The notes: generated by a model not told the origin, from the letters alone. Shown: positions 35,697 to 45,630, numbered from the stretch's first letter. The stretch: DNA of 64,000 nt from Sphingosinicella sp. LHD-64 (GCF_031157375.1 NZ_JAVIFV010000002.1:124001-188000); one strand, 5' to 3'. Numbers and translations are program-made.

Positions 35697-36760
35697 TCGT
35701 TCCGCCCGGCTCCACCATCGGCATCGTCGGCGGCGGCCAGCTCGGGCGCATGCTGAGCCTCGCCGCCGCCTCGCTCGGCTACAAGTGCCACATCTACGCG
35801 CCCGACGAGACGCCGCCCGCCGGCGAGGTCGCGGCGCACCTCACCCGCGGCCGTTTCGACGACGAGGACGCGCTGGCGCGCTTCGCCGGCCAGGTCGACG
35901 TCTGCACCTACGAGTTCGAGAATATCGCCGCCGGCCCGCTGAGCGCGATCGTCAGCCAGGTCCCGCTCTATCCCCCGCGCGAGTCCCTGGAGATCGCGCA
36001 GGATCGGTTGAGCGAGAAGAGCTTCGTCGTCCGCCAGGGCGGCCGCCCCGCCCCCTTCGCGCGGGTCGACGAGGCGGCCGGCCTCGAAGCGGCGCTCGCC
36101 GAAATCGGCACGCCTGCGATCCTGAAGACGCGGCGGCTGGGCTATGACGGCAAGGGCCAGGCGCGGATCGAGCGGCCCGAGGCGGCGCCCCTCGCCTGGG
36201 AAACCGTCGCCGCCGCCCCCTCGCTGCTCGAGAGCTTCGTCACCTTCGACGCCGAATTCTCGATCCTGCTGTGCCGGGGCACCGACGGCGAGACCGTCCT
36301 GTGGGACGCGCCGCGCAACATCCACAGGAGCGGCATCCTCGACCGTTCGATCGTGCCCGTCGAGCCCGCCCTCCAGCCCGCCGTCGCCGCCGCCGAGGCC
36401 CTCGCCCGCCGCGTCGCCGAGGCGCTCGACCATGTCGGCGTGCTGGCGCTGGAATTCTTCGCGGTCGGCGAGGAGGCGCTGTTCAACGAGATGGCACCGC
36501 GCGTCCACAACAGCGGCCACTGGACGATCGAGGGCGCGGTCAGCTCGCAGTTCGAGAACCACATCCGCGCGATCTGCGGCCTGCCGCTGGGCGCCACCGG
36601 CCGCACCGCGCCGCGCGTCGAGATGGTGAACCTGATCGGCCGCGACGCCGACGACTGGCGGACCCTGCTCGCCGAGCCCGGCGCGCACCTCCACCTCTAC
36701 GGCAAGCGCCACGCCCGGCCGGGCCGCAAGATGGGCCACGTCACCCGGCTGAGCGCCTGA
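35693..36760 (+). CDS. purK: N5-carboxyaminoimidazole ribonucleotide synthase
   Basis: 355 residues. It carries out the ATP-dependent carboxylation of AIR to N5-CAIR. The N-terminal [20 protein letters not shown] is typical. The ATP-grasp core includes [14 protein letters not shown] and [20 protein letters not shown], the metal- and substrate-binding loop. Length matches the family. It works with PurE to replace one class of purine carboxylase. Confidence 0.97.
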   Translation: MIVPPGSTIGIVGGGQLGRMLSLAAASLGYKCHIYAPDETPPAGEVAAHLTRGRFDDEDALARFAGQVDVCTYEFENIAAGPLSAIVSQVPLYPPRESLEIAQDRLSEKSFVVRQGGRPAPFARVDEAAGLEAALAEIGTPAILKTRRLGYDGKGQARIERPEAAPLAWETVAAAPSLLESFVTFDAEFSILLCRGTDGETVLWDAPRNIHRSGILDRSIVPVEPALQPAVAAAEALARRVAEALDHVGVLALEFFAVGEEALFNEMAPRVHNSGHWTIEGAVSSQFENHIRAICGLPLGATGRTAPRVEMVNLIGRDADDWRTLLAEPGAHLHLYGKRHARPGRKMGHVTRLSA

Positions 36761-36833
36761 GCCCTCTTCTTGCCGCGGCGCGCGGACCCGAAACGGTCGA
36801 CGGGCGTTGACCGGCAAACCATGGAGGAAGCCC

Positions 36834-37106
36834 ATGCGACTGCTTTTCGCGCTCCCGCTCCTGTTCGCCGCCGCGTGCAGCGTCGAGAACGACCGCCAGA
36901 ACGGCCAGACCACGATCAGCTATGACGCGCCCGGCGTCGAGAATGTCGTCGACGATGTCGGCCGGGCCGCCGAGGAGGCCGCGTCCGACGTCGGCAACGT
37001 CGCCGACCGCGCCGGCCGGGTGGTCGACAATGTCGACAACGGGATCGGCGACATCGACGTCAATCTCAACATCCGCCGCGACGGCGAGCCACGCAACTCG
37101 AACTGA
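36834..37106 (+). CDS. small lipoprotein, unknown function
   Basis: 90 residues from ATG 36834, with GGAGGAAG upstream. MRLLFALPLLFAAACSV has a lipobox. The mature part is repeat-like (VDDVGRAAEEAASDVGNVAD, then RAGRVVDNVDNGIGDIDVN) and probably helical. No enzyme motif. It resembles the acidic lipoprotein at 8342-8620 in style but is not clearly homologous. Confidence 0.75.
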   Translation: MRLLFALPLLFAAACSVENDRQNGQTTISYDAPGVENVVDDVGRAAEEAASDVGNVADRAGRVVDNVDNGIGDIDVNLNIRRDGEPRNSN

Positions 37107-37193
37107 CGCGGCCCGTCAGACGCCGCGTTGCATTCGCGGCCCCGGCCCGCCATGGCTGTGCCGGCACGGACGGCGATCGACGGGAGCGAAACT

Positions 37194-37508
37194 GTGACTG
37201 CGGACGGCGAAGCCCTGGCCTCGATCGCGTTCGATGGCGAGATCATCCACTGGCGCGGCCCCGCCCCCTGGCTCTTCGTGCCGGTCCCGGCGGACCTGGT
37301 CGGCGAGGTCCGCTACGCCGCCCGCCTCGCCAGCTACGGCTGGGGCGTCGTCCCGGTCGAGGCGGCGATCGGCACGACCCGCTTCACCACCTCGCTCTTC
37401 CCGCAGGGCGACACCTATCTGCTGCCGGTCAAGGTGGCGGTGCAGAAGGCCGCCGGCGTCGGCCTGGGCGACCGGGTCAGCGTCCGGATGCGGATCGTGG
37501 CGCGCTGA
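37194..37508 (+). CDS. DUF1905 domain protein
   Basis: 104 residues from GTG 37194 with GGGAG upstream; ATG 37152 or 37128 are alternatives. The sequence FDGEIIHWRGPAPWLFVPVP, ASYGWGVVPVEAAIG, TTSLFPQGDTYLLPVKVAVQ is typical of DUF1905, a small beta-barrel fold found alone or with bacteriocin-protection YdeI-like domains. Function is unknown. Confidence 0.87.
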   Translation: MTADGEALASIAFDGEIIHWRGPAPWLFVPVPADLVGEVRYAARLASYGWGVVPVEAAIGTTRFTTSLFPQGDTYLLPVKVAVQKAAGVGLGDRVSVRMRIVAR

Positions 37509-37557
37509 GCCGGGGCCAGCCGTGGCCTGAACGTCGGGACGGAAGGATGGAGGAGTC

Positions 37558-38031
37558 ATGGCCAGCCTGCTCTTCGAGGGCGAACTGTTCGCCGACTATT
37601 TCCAGATCTACCTGCGCGACGAGGATCACCCCGATCTCCCCGACGACTATACGGACGAGACGATCGCCCGCCGCCTCATGGCCGGGCCGCATGCGGTCGT
37701 CCTCCACACCGCGCGCAACATGACGGTGCCGGTGCGCGTCGAATGGCACGCCGAGCGTCCGGCGCCGGCTCTCGATGACTGGCAACATGTGGCCGAAACC
37801 GGCTTCGATTGCCCCACGGGCCGGCTCGTGCTCGCCGGTTTGACCGACTACGAAGCCACGTCCCCGCGGCTCGAGGTGACGACCGGGCCGCTCGGCGTGC
37901 GGGTGAACCTCTCCGGTCTCGACACGCTCAGCGAAAACGGGCTCGAAGGGGACGACCAGTATCTCGTGCAACTCTGGCCCGGCGCCGGACCGGACGGCGT
38001 GCGGGTGCTGAAGGCCTGGCCATGGCCATAG
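37558..38031 (+). CDS. ComJ-like protein (tentative)
   Basis: 157 residues; GGAGG lies just before the ATG. The segment YTDETIARRLMAGPHAVVLH followed by TARNMTVPVRVEW resembles the N-terminal part of competence protein ComJ of Bacillus, in which WTDEAI is followed by RNTK. ComJ inhibits the NucA nuclease. The match is by eye and short, and no nuclease partner is near except the thermonuclease at 3487. It is 10 bases before the GNAT-like gene, so the two form one unit. Confidence 0.45.
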   Translation: MASLLFEGELFADYFQIYLRDEDHPDLPDDYTDETIARRLMAGPHAVVLHTARNMTVPVRVEWHAERPAPALDDWQHVAETGFDCPTGRLVLAGLTDYEATSPRLEVTTGPLGVRVNLSGLDTLSENGLEGDDQYLVQLWPGAGPDGVRVLKAWPWP

Positions 38032-38041
38032 GAGAACGCCG

Positions 38042-38542
38042 ATGGACTATGCGCAGCTGATCAAGCCCATCCGCCTGCCCGCCGGCTTCGCGGCGCCGCC
38101 CCGGCTGACCTTCGAGGACATCGTGGCGAGCCGGCTCGGCCGCGAGCATCTCGCCGAGGACGTCGCCGGCATCAACGCCAGCCTCGACCTGATCCGCGAG
38201 ACCCGCGGCGGCGGCTGGCCGGCCGGGCCGGTCACCGAAGACGGCAATTATATCGATCTCGTCTGGCACGAATGCGAGTTCCGCGAGGGCTATTCGTTCA
38301 GCTACGCCGCCCACACCGATGCAGGCGAATATCTTGGCTGCTGCTATTTCTATCCCCTGGGACGGCGCACGCCGCTCTCGGAAGAGCTGGCGCGGTGCGA
38401 CGCCGACGTCAACTGGTGGGTGACGCCGTCGGCCCATGTCCGCGGCTATTACGAGAAACTCTACCGGGCGCTCCGCCGCTGGGGGACGGCGGATTTCCCC
38501 TTCGCCGCCTTGCATTTCTCCAACCGGCGCGTCCCCGGCTGA
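38042..38542 (+). CDS. GNAT-like acyltransferase family protein
   Basis: 166 residues; AGGAGA precedes the ATG. The central part, YSFSYAAHTDAGEYLGCCYF and YPLGRRTPLSEE, then VNWWVTPSAHVRGYYEKLY, resembles a group of GNAT-fold proteins of unknown substrate. The acetyl-CoA loop is not obvious, so enzymatic activity is inference. Linked to the ComJ-like gene. Confidence 0.6.
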   Translation: MDYAQLIKPIRLPAGFAAPPRLTFEDIVASRLGREHLAEDVAGINASLDLIRETRGGGWPAGPVTEDGNYIDLVWHECEFREGYSFSYAAHTDAGEYLGCCYFYPLGRRTPLSEELARCDADVNWWVTPSAHVRGYYEKLYRALRRWGTADFPFAALHFSNRRVPG

Positions 38543-39076
38543 CCGCTGCCGGCGCCCGCGGATCTTTCCGTGCCGCGCGTTCAAATTCCAGCCGGGCGCG
38601 ACGGCATGCCGATGGCCCGAGCGATGCGGGCCTCCCGCCAGCGTTTTGGGAGGCCCGCCGCTCACGTCGTCGATTGGGGGGCGATCGACGGGGGCTAAAC
38701 CCGCTGCGCCGGCCGCTGTTCCCATGGAATCGTCCCGATCTCGATCAGCGCGCCCGGCTGGCGGCGCGGCCGCAATCCCCGGCTCATTCGGGAGTCGCCT
38801 TGATCCCGATCTGCGGCTACAAGCGTCCCACTGCTCCATGCGAAACGGCAGGACGGGCCGGCGGCGACGAACCTCCGGCCCGTTTTGAGTCGGAGAGCTT
38901 TTTGGGATCGCCCGCGCCGCATTCGATATGCGCCAGCCTCGCTTCGATAGTATCAACATTAACTATAAGGCGCGCTTCTTCCCGGTTACTTTGAAAACGA
39001 ATAATATACCATGAAATAGACTTGCAGATGCAACAATCCAGTGACAGCTTCAGCAACGATAAGGAGGCGCGTCGCC
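38543..39076 (+). other. intergenic region with an inverted repeat and falling GC
   Basis: No convincing gene is present. It holds a perfect 11-bp inverted repeat at 38626-38658. From about 38930 the composition becomes AT-richer (TTGAAAACGAATAATATACC near 38991-39010), which is probably the promoter region of the cysteine-rich protein at 39077. Confidence 0.6.
38626..38658. repeat. perfect 11-bp inverted repeat
   Basis: GCGGGCCTCCC (38626-38636) and GGGAGGCCCGC (38648-38658) with an 11-base loop. No T run follows on either strand, so it is not a classical terminator. It is about 85 bases after the GNAT-like gene. Confidence 0.75.
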
Positions 39077-39826
39077 ATGCGTCGATTCGTTTATTGGGGA
39101 CTCGTTGGCTGCCTGCTCGGGGCTGGCGCGTGCATTTCCCTCGCACCGCAGGGCAGCGTTGCTCAAATCTCCGATACGTCGACACGTGATCCCGCCGCAG
39201 CGGATCGTGCTTTGCTGGCGTTCGGCGAGACGCACCCTCATTGTCTCATCTGGACCAATTGGCAGAAGCTGTGCTCCCGGACTGGAGCTGATGGTGCCAT
39301 TCATTGTACGGCTGACCCTGATCGGGCCGTTGAACCATCGGAGCCCTTTTGCGCAGGCGCAACGGCGCCGCATGCGACTTCAGCCTTTCGGGACAACTTT
39401 GGCGGTGCACGTCAATCAAGTCTGCGCTTTTGCGAAAGCCGCTGGCAGGGCTCAGAGGCGGAGGCGGTCAACGAAGGCGAGACGACGCTCTGTACCGCAT
39501 TTACTGAGGGCCGCCCTTTCAACGGACGCCGGATCGCAGCAATGCGTCACCCGTGGTGCCAAGCGTGGTCGGACGCTCTCACAGGCGATCTAATTTGCTC
39601 TGAACGTGGCGGCAACGGCACCCCCAGCTGCTCCGGGTTGGCCGCGCGTCACTACGAGCATCCCCACTTGCTCGGCTGTTCTGAATGGGTCGACGCTGTC
39701 CCGTGTTCAAGACCCGTGGGAGGGCCTCCGCGACACACTTCCGCTGGTGGGCACGATCGCGCGATTGTTGGCGGCGTTCCGAATCCTGAAGGAAGCGCCG
39801 TCTGGGGAACCTTTTGTACGGAGTAG
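39077..39826 (+). CDS. secreted cysteine-rich protein, unknown function
   Basis: 249 residues from ATG 39077, with GGAGG about 11 bases upstream. A signal peptide (WGLVGCLLGAGACISLAPQ) is followed by a mature part with many cysteines (SRTGADGAIHC, FCAGATAP, RFCES, LCTAF, PWCQAW and others), probably paired in disulfides. The C-terminal region contains DRAIVGGVPNPEGSAVWG, reminiscent of a trypsin N-terminus, and ends in CTE. The TAG stop (39824-39826) is in the same frame as the next gene, two codons before its ATG. Composition is less GC-rich than the neighbourhood, a sign of transfer. Confidence 0.65.
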   Translation: MRRFVYWGLVGCLLGAGACISLAPQGSVAQISDTSTRDPAAADRALLAFGETHPHCLIWTNWQKLCSRTGADGAIHCTADPDRAVEPSEPFCAGATAPHATSAFRDNFGGARQSSLRFCESRWQGSEAEAVNEGETTLCTAFTEGRPFNGRRIAAMRHPWCQAWSDALTGDLICSERGGNGTPSCSGLAARHYEHPHLLGCSEWVDAVPCSRPVGGPPRHTSAGGHDRAIVGGVPNPEGSAVWGTFCTE

Positions 39827-39832
39827 GAAAGC

Positions 39833-42800
39833 ATGGCCGGTCATCGAACAACAGTATCGGGCCCAACGCGTGACGATCAACTTCCGAACAGCACTACCAG
39901 TGGAACCGGCTATCGCATCGGTGACAACTTCGTACTGACTGCTGGTCATATCGTGTTCGAATGGGACAGAAGTCGATCCAGCCCAGATATCATTGATGGG
40001 TCTAACACGATCGGTCTTTCATACCGAGGTTATGCAGGACAATATCTGGATTCAGTCAACCAATTGATTGCAGCGGGAGGAGCGATCCCGGTAAACGGGG
40101 TAATAGAGGCTGGCCTTGCTCGCTACGACACAGTCATCATTCAAGGCGGGGGACAGATAGGGTCATCTGCTGACGGCCTCGTCGTTTTTCTAGACGATAA
40201 TGATCTCAAGAATCCGGGCGCGGCACTAAATGGGGCGTATGTGTCTCGAGAAGGAAACCGGACGGGGCATGTTGGCACCTCCGGATCGGGTAGCGTTACC
40301 GCTGTGGCGAACGGGCGATTGGAATATGACATTGCCGCGAACATTGGCGACAGTGGAGGGGTCTACCTGCTGAATTTCGGCGGACTGGACTACGTCATCG
40401 GTACCCATTCGTCGCAGGTCGGCTATCTGGATTCCACAGGCAACAACGTCATTCCGACGGGTCGCGCAATCGGCACCTATTTCACCTATCAAGAATGGCG
40501 CGACATCGATGCGCTGCTGGAAGAAGATCAAAGTGGCGACATCACCAGCGTCGAGCCAACTAACATGGTCGTTGGTACTTTGCAGGGAGACTTAATTACT
40601 GGATCGTACCGGCCCGACATCCTTCACGGAAGGGACGGCAACGACTTCATTCTCGACGGTGACAGCCTGTTTGACTCCGTCTGGGCCAATGACACACTGA
40701 TCGGCGGCGCGGGAAGCGATCAATTCACCGCCGGCGCTGGCAACGACACGATCTGGGGCGGAGACGAAGGAGACAGGACTAACGGCGGCGCAGATACCGA
40801 TACCGTCAGCTACAATGCATCACGCCCAGGGTATATCACGATCAACTTTCACGGAGACGGATCGAATACTGCCATCACTGTCAACGATGCGGAAGGCGGC
40901 ACGGACACGCTACATTCGATCGAGAAGATCATTGCCACCGAGTATAGTGACTATCTCAACCTCTCGGGCCTGATCCCCAACGGCTACACGCTGACGATCG
41001 ACATGGGGCCCGGCGCCGATGTCATCGCGAACGCCGAGGAACTCTCGGGCAGGATCGTCGTCAACATCGACGATCAGGGCACCGGCACCGCCAGCACACC
41101 GGACGGCGGTGGCACGATCAACCTCTTCAACGCCAAGACCCAGATCATCGGCTCCGCCTATGACGACGAGATCACCGACCTCGCCGTTCACGACGGCCTC
41201 AAGCGGATCGACGGCGGCGCGGGCGCCGACGTGATCACTGTCGACGGCAGCGATGCGATGATCTTCGGCGGCGAGGACACCGCTAGCGACATCCTGACCG
41301 GCGGCGACGGCAACGACATGATCGTCAGCGGCTGGAGCGGCGGCGATGAGATGTATGGCGGCGGGGGCAACGACTATCTCGTGGTGGCGGGCAGTGGGGA
41401 TTCTGCCGAGGGCGGCTCGGGCGACGACTATATCGAGGTCACGGCGATCTTGGATGCCTATGTTGCGGGCGGTGCCGGCAATGACGTGATCATGCTCCTT
41501 CCGCCTGAGGACGGCGATCTCGACATCACCGTCGAGTTCGGCGCCAATGACGGGCACGACACCGTAATCGCGCGCGATGCCGACGGCGTCACCCACCGTC
41601 ACACCGGCAGGTTCGACCTCTCCAGCCTTGCCAAGGATGATGTGACGGTGATCTGGGATGCGCAGATCATCGCCGACAATCCTCCGTCGGGACCAGGCCT
41701 CTACGGCACGGTGCAGCTCCGCGGCGACTTGGTCGTCAGGGTCAACGCGACCGGGGCCACGATCCTGTTCGAAGACGTAACGGGTTCGAACGAATATGAG
41801 GACGACCCGTCGGACGCCTTGTCGGGACCTTTCTACAAGGAGGATGGCCGTCCCAGCTTCGACATCGATCTCCCCTCCATCGAACTGTCTGAGGATACAC
41901 TCAGCGTTCTCGACTTCCTGCACAATTATGGCCTCAGCCCCGAGGTCGTGCTTCAGACCGGATCGGTCGCGGCATACAAGACGGCCCTAGAGGATTATCG
42001 AGACGGTGTGGCGGGCGACCCTTTGGACAATCAGGGCACGTCCGGCGCCGACGATCTGCGTGGCAGTCGCGGGGATGACGAGATCGGAGGCGGCGATGGA
42101 GACGACAATTTCCATTCTTCCGGCGGAACGGACACGATCGACGGCGGGAATGGCGCCGACACGCTGAGCCTGTTCGGCGCACGTGAAAACTTCATCTTCA
42201 CCCATGAGATGGATGGAACGGTTTCCGTCCAGGGCATGAGTGGACTGGAAGGCCGGATCCGGCTGACCTCGGTTGAAACCGTCTATTTCGTGACCGACAA
42301 TCAGAGCCATGCCACCGATGACCTCGTGACCGACTATAACGGCACGTCCGGCGCCGACCTCTTGGTCGGCACAAGCAATGACGACTATCTTTTCGGTCTG
42401 GCGGGCAACGACACGCTAAGGGCCCTTGATGGAAACGACGTCATCGAAGGCGGTGAAGGCGACGACGACTATGAGTTGGGTCTAGGTGACGACGAAACCT
42501 ATGACGAGGCAGGAAACGATGCCTACCGATATGATCCGGGTGACGGCGACGACGCAATCTTCGACGAGACCGGCACGGATTATCTCTCATTCGGCAGCGG
42601 CATCGATCCGGCCGACGTGGTCGTGACAGCGGATGGCAGCGACTATGTCCTGTCTTTCGATGGCATGGCCGGCAGCGTGACGATCGGGCTCGGCGTCGAA
42701 GAGGACTATGCCATCGAGGAAGTCCGCTTCGCCGACTCCACCGTTTGGACCGACGAGGACCTCTACGACATGGCATTCGGCCAGCAGCTGATGGGCGGCG

Positions 42801-42904
42801 GCGGCGAGGAGTTTGCACATGCGGCCGTCTGGCAACCGGACGAAATGGCCTCCGTTCCGCTCCGATACGGCTACATGGCCGACTTCCACTGTTACGTGCC
42901 CTGA
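39833..42904 (+). CDS. trypsin-like protease fused to RTX calcium-binding repeats
   Basis: 1023 residues. The N-terminal domain carries a trypsin-type triad: His39 in VLTAGHIV, Asp99 in RYDTVI and Ser174 in GDSGGVYLL. From about residue 250 to the end RTX nonapeptide arrays appear in several blocks: GGAGSDQFTAGAGNDTI, GGDGNDMI, GGSGDDYI, GGNGADTL, GLAGNDTLRALDGNDVI. Such repeats bind calcium and fold outside the cell after type I secretion, with the signal at the C-terminus; there is no N-terminal signal peptide. No type I secretion genes are in the window. The 5' part is AT-richer than the surroundings. A GGAGTAGGAAAG stretch gives the ribosome-binding site. Confidence 0.93.
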   Translation: MAGHRTTVSGPTRDDQLPNSTTSGTGYRIGDNFVLTAGHIVFEWDRSRSSPDIIDGSNTIGLSYRGYAGQYLDSVNQLIAAGGAIPVNGVIEAGLARYDTVIIQGGGQIGSSADGLVVFLDDNDLKNPGAALNGAYVSREGNRTGHVGTSGSGSVTAVANGRLEYDIAANIGDSGGVYLLNFGGLDYVIGTHSSQVGYLDSTGNNVIPTGRAIGTYFTYQEWRDIDALLEEDQSGDITSVEPTNMVVGTLQGDLITGSYRPDILHGRDGNDFILDGDSLFDSVWANDTLIGGAGSDQFTAGAGNDTIWGGDEGDRTNGGADTDTVSYNASRPGYITINFHGDGSNTAITVNDAEGGTDTLHSIEKIIATEYSDYLNLSGLIPNGYTLTIDMGPGADVIANAEELSGRIVVNIDDQGTGTASTPDGGGTINLFNAKTQIIGSAYDDEITDLAVHDGLKRIDGGAGADVITVDGSDAMIFGGEDTASDILTGGDGNDMIVSGWSGGDEMYGGGGNDYLVVAGSGDSAEGGSGDDYIEVTAILDAYVAGGAGNDVIMLLPPEDGDLDITVEFGANDGHDTVIARDADGVTHRHTGRFDLSSLAKDDVTVIWDAQIIADNPPSGPGLYGTVQLRGDLVVRVNATGATILFEDVTGSNEYEDDPSDALSGPFYKEDGRPSFDIDLPSIELSEDTLSVLDFLHNYGLSPEVVLQTGSVAAYKTALEDYRDGVAGDPLDNQGTSGADDLRGSRGDDEIGGGDGDDNFHSSGGTDTIDGGNGADTLSLFGARENFIFTHEMDGTVSVQGMSGLEGRIRLTSVETVYFVTDNQSHATDDLVTDYNGTSGADLLVGTSNDDYLFGLAGNDTLRALDGNDVIEGGEGDDDYELGLGDDETYDEAGNDAYRYDPGDGDDAIFDETGTDYLSFGSGIDPADVVVTADGSDYVLSFDGMAGSVTIGLGVEEDYAIEEVRFADSTVWTDEDLYDMAFGQQLMGGGGEEFAHAAVWQPDEMASVPLRYGYMADFHCYVP

Positions 42905-42929
42905 GGACCGGTCGGAACAGGGCGCACAA

Positions 42930-42960
42930 AAAGGGCCGCCCTTCGGCGGCCCTTTGTTTG
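42930..42960. terminator. bidirectional terminator between the protease gene and rpoA
   Basis: An 11-bp stem AAAGGGCCGCC / GGCGGCCCTTT with a CTTC loop, followed by GTTTG on the plus strand and preceded by AAAAA on the minus-strand exit side. It serves convergent transcription from both sides. Confidence 0.85.
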
Positions 42961-43028
42961 GCTTGAAACCGGATAAACGGCGCTCCCGAATGCCGTTTGG
43001 GGGGACGGCACGACGAGCAACGCCACTT

Positions 43029-44090
43029 TTACCCAAGCAATTCCTGTTCGAGCTTCTTGGCCATCTCCTCGATATTCTCCGGCGGCCAGCCCGGGATGTC
43101 CATGCCGAGGCGGAGGCCCATGCTCGCGAGGACCTCCTTGATCTCGTTGAGGCTCTTGCGGCCGAAGTTCGGCGTGCGGAGCATCTCCGCCTCGGTCTTC
43201 TGGACCAGGTCGCCGATGTAGATGATGTTGTCGTTCTTGAGGCAGTTGGCGCTGCGCACGCTCAATTCCAGCTCGTCCACCTTCTTCAAGAGGTAGCGGT
43301 TGAGCTGGTTGGCGTCGGCCTCGGTCTGCTCGGCGCTCGGCACCGCGATGCCGGCCATGGTCGGCACGCTTACCATGCCCTCGTCGAAGTGGACGAAGAG
43401 CTGGAGCTGGTCCTGCAGGATCCGCGCCGCATAGGCGATGCCGTCGTCCGGGCTCACCGTGCCATCGGTCTCGACCGTCAGCGTCAGCTTGTCATAGTCG
43501 AGCTCCTGCCCGACGCGGGTGTTCTCGACCTTGTAGCTGACCTGGCGCACCGGGCTGAACAGCGCATCGACCGGGATGAGGCCGATCGGCGCGTCGGCCG
43601 GGCGGTTGGCGGCGGCCGGGACATAGCCCTTGCCGGTCTCGGCGGTGAGCTCCATGTTGAGCGTCGCGCCCTCGTCCAGGTGGCAGATGACGAGATCGGG
43701 GTTCATCACCTCGATGTCGCCGGTGACCGCGATCTGGCCGGCGGTGATCTCGCCCGGGCCGGTGGCCGACAGCGTCAGGCGCTTGGGCCCCTCGCCTTCC
43801 ATCCGGAGCGCGACCTGCTTCACGTTCAAAACGATGTCGGTCACGTCCTCGCGCACGCCCGCGAGGCTCGAGAATTCGTGGAGCACGCCCTCGATCTTGA
43901 TCGACGTGACGGCGGCGCCCTGCAGCGAGGAGAGCAGCACCCGGCGCAGCGAGTTGCCGAGCGTGAGGCCGAAGCCGCGCTCCAGCGGCTCGGCCACGAA
44001 GGTCGCCTTGCGGCGGCTGTCGCCGCCGACCTTCTTCTCCAGCGCGTTGGGCTTCTTCATTTCCTGCCAGTTCTTTGCGTTGACGGCCAT
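43029..44090 (-). CDS. rpoA: RNA polymerase alpha subunit
   Basis: 353 residues from ATG 44090; the extra upstream codons to 44162 are not conserved. The N-terminal dimerisation domain has [20 protein letters not shown] and [17 protein letters not shown]. The C-terminal domain has [16 protein letters not shown] and [15 protein letters not shown], which bind DNA UP elements and activators. Family length is normal. The expected next gene rplQ is absent: a terminator follows within 100 bases. Confidence 0.98.
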   Translation of the reverse strand: MAVNAKNWQEMKKPNALEKKVGGDSRRKATFVAEPLERGFGLTLGNSLRRVLLSSLQGAAVTSIKIEGVLHEFSSLAGVREDVTDIVLNVKQVALRMEGEGPKRLTLSATGPGEITAGQIAVTGDIEVMNPDLVICHLDEGATLNMELTAETGKGYVPAAANRPADAPIGLIPVDALFSPVRQVSYKVENTRVGQELDYDKLTLTVETDGTVSPDDGIAYAARILQDQLQLFVHFDEGMVSVPTMAGIAVPSAEQTEADANQLNRYLLKKVDELELSVRSANCLKNDNIIYIGDLVQKTEAEMLRTPNFGRKSLNEIKEVLASMGLRLGMDIPGWPPENIEEMAKKLEQELLG

Positions 44091-44206
44091 GATGTTCCCT
44101 TGGCTGTTGGGGAAGCCGAGAGGGGCAGCTTCCCGAGGTATTCTCAAAAACTTCGTCTTCAACCCGCCGCGCCGGTGCGGCGCGGGCTCGGGGTCAGGCG
44201 CCCGGA

Positions 44207-44596
44207 CTAGACCCGACGCCGCTTCGAGGGGCGGACGCCGTTGTGCGGGATCGGGGTCACGTCGCGGATCGAGGTGATCGTAAAGCCGACCGCCTGCAGC
44301 GCCCGGAGCGCGCTCTCGCGGCCCGAGCCGGGGCCCTTCACCTCGACCTCGAGGGTCCGGACGCCATGTTCGGCGGCCTTCTTGCCGGCGTCCTCGGCGG
44401 CAACCTGGGCGGCATAGGGAGTCGACTTGCGGCTGCCCTTGAAGCCCATCATGCCGGCCGAGCTCCAGGCGATCGCATTGCCCTGCGCGTCGGTGATGGT
44501 GATCATCGTGTTGTTGAAGCTGGCGTTCACATGGGCGACGCCGGCGGTGATGTTCTTGCGCTCGCGACGGCGAAGGCGCTGCGGTTCACGTGCCAT
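44207..44596 (-). CDS. rpsK: 30S ribosomal protein S11
   Basis: 129 residues. The central motif is [20 protein letters not shown], followed by [20 protein letters not shown] and the C-terminal [18 protein letters not shown]. This is S11, a platform protein of the small subunit. Between it and rpoA are about 115 bases. Confidence 0.98.
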   Translation of the reverse strand: MAREPQRLRRRERKNITAGVAHVNASFNNTMITITDAQGNAIAWSSAGMMGFKGSRKSTPYAAQVAAEDAGKKAAEHGVRTLEVEVKGPGSGRESALRALQAVGFTITSIRDVTPIPHNGVRPSKRRRV

Positions 44597-44685
44597 GTCT
44601 TGTCTGACCTAACCTGAAGTTCGTTGCTGTGACGCCGGTGCGGCTCAAGCACGCCTCCGGCGGAGTAATTCGTCCCCCGGACGAA

Positions 44686-45054
44686 TTACTTCTTCTTGCC
44701 CGCGATCGGCTTGGCCTTGCCCTTGCGGGTGCGCGCGTTGGTGTGCGTGCGCTGGCCGCGGACCGGCAGGCCCTTGCGATGGCGCAGGCCGCGGTAGCAG
44801 GCGAGGTCCATCAGCCGCTTGATGTTCATCGCCGTCTCGCGGCGGAGGTCGCCCTCCACCGTATGGTCGGCGTCGATCGCCTCGCGGATGTGCAGCACTT
44901 CGGCGTCGGTCAGGTCCTGGACGCGGCGCTCGGCGGGGATGCCCAGCTTCGCGGCGATTTCCTTCGCCTTGGTGCGGCCGATGCCGTGGATGTAGGTCAG
45001 CGCGATCTCGACGCGCTTGTTGGTCGGGATGTTGACGCCCGCAATACGTGCCAT
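44686..45054 (-). CDS. rpsM: 30S ribosomal protein S13
   Basis: 122 residues. The sequence [36 protein letters not shown] and [20 protein letters not shown] are S13 signatures; S13 contacts the 50S subunit and tRNA. It is the first gene of the rpsM-rpsK-rpoA block. Upstream, where adk or secY would normally be, is instead a long run of unrelated genes. Confidence 0.98.
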   Translation of the reverse strand: MARIAGVNIPTNKRVEIALTYIHGIGRTKAKEIAAKLGIPAERRVQDLTDAEVLHIREAIDADHTVEGDLRRETAMNIKRLMDLACYRGLRHRKGLPVRGQRTHTNARTRKGKAKPIAGKKK

Positions 45055-45210
45055 ATTCTCTTATCTCCTGCTCCACAGGCCGCAATGGCGCGCGGCCCAT
45101 CTCAGCGCTTCGTAAATCCCCCAAACAGGCAAAGCCGACGCGCGCACGAATGCGCCGCCGGGCGACCGGTTAACGGGATGAACGGCAGATAGGGAGTCGC
45201 GCGCGTGGAG

Positions 45211-45630
45211 TCAAGCGGCGCGGCCGCGCGCTTCGGCGAGCGGATAGAGCGCCTGATCCTCGCGGGTGATCCGGTCGGCGAGCGCATCGAGGATCGTCTT
45301 GGTCTCGGTGCGAAACGCCTCCCATTCGCGCGCGACCCGAAGGTCGTTCCAGCGCGCCATGTAGGCGGTGAAATCGGCGGCGAAGCTGCCGGTTTCGTCC
45401 CTGAGGCGAGCGGCGACCCTGACCGCCTCGGCATCCGCCGATCGCATCAGGGCGGGATAGAAGAGACGATCCTCGATCGCGAGATGGGTGATGAGCTCGC
45501 GCGCGAGGCGCCAGCGCAGCGCCGCCACTGGCTGCAGCTTGTCGCCGCGCTCGACGGCGGTGCGCAGCTCGGCGGCGATCCGCATGATCCCTTCGTGCTG
45601 CGCGCGCAGGTCCTCGACGTTCATGCCCAT
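45211..45630 (-). CDS. hemerythrin-like HHE-domain protein
   Basis: 139 residues, a four-helix bundle in pattern. Expected metal ligands are partly visible: His12 in AQHEGIM, HLAIEDRLFYP near 48-58, and Glu/Asp in ITREDQALYP at the end. The middle motif FTAYMARWNDL has Tyr/Trp where many family members have His, so the metal site may be incomplete. Hemerythrin-like proteins bind a di-iron centre and act in oxygen or NO stress. Function not assigned. Confidence 0.8.
   Translation of the reverse strand: MGMNVEDLRAQHEGIMRIAAELRTAVERGDKLQPVAALRWRLARELITHLAIEDRLFYPALMRSADAEAVRVAARLRDETGSFAADFTAYMARWNDLRVAREWEAFRTETKTILDALADRITREDQALYPLAEARGRAA

Noticed and set aside
38817..39185. Minus-strand frame over the region before the cysteine-rich protein
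   Set aside because: It overlaps the signal-peptide gene at 39077 and has no motif or ribosome-binding site.
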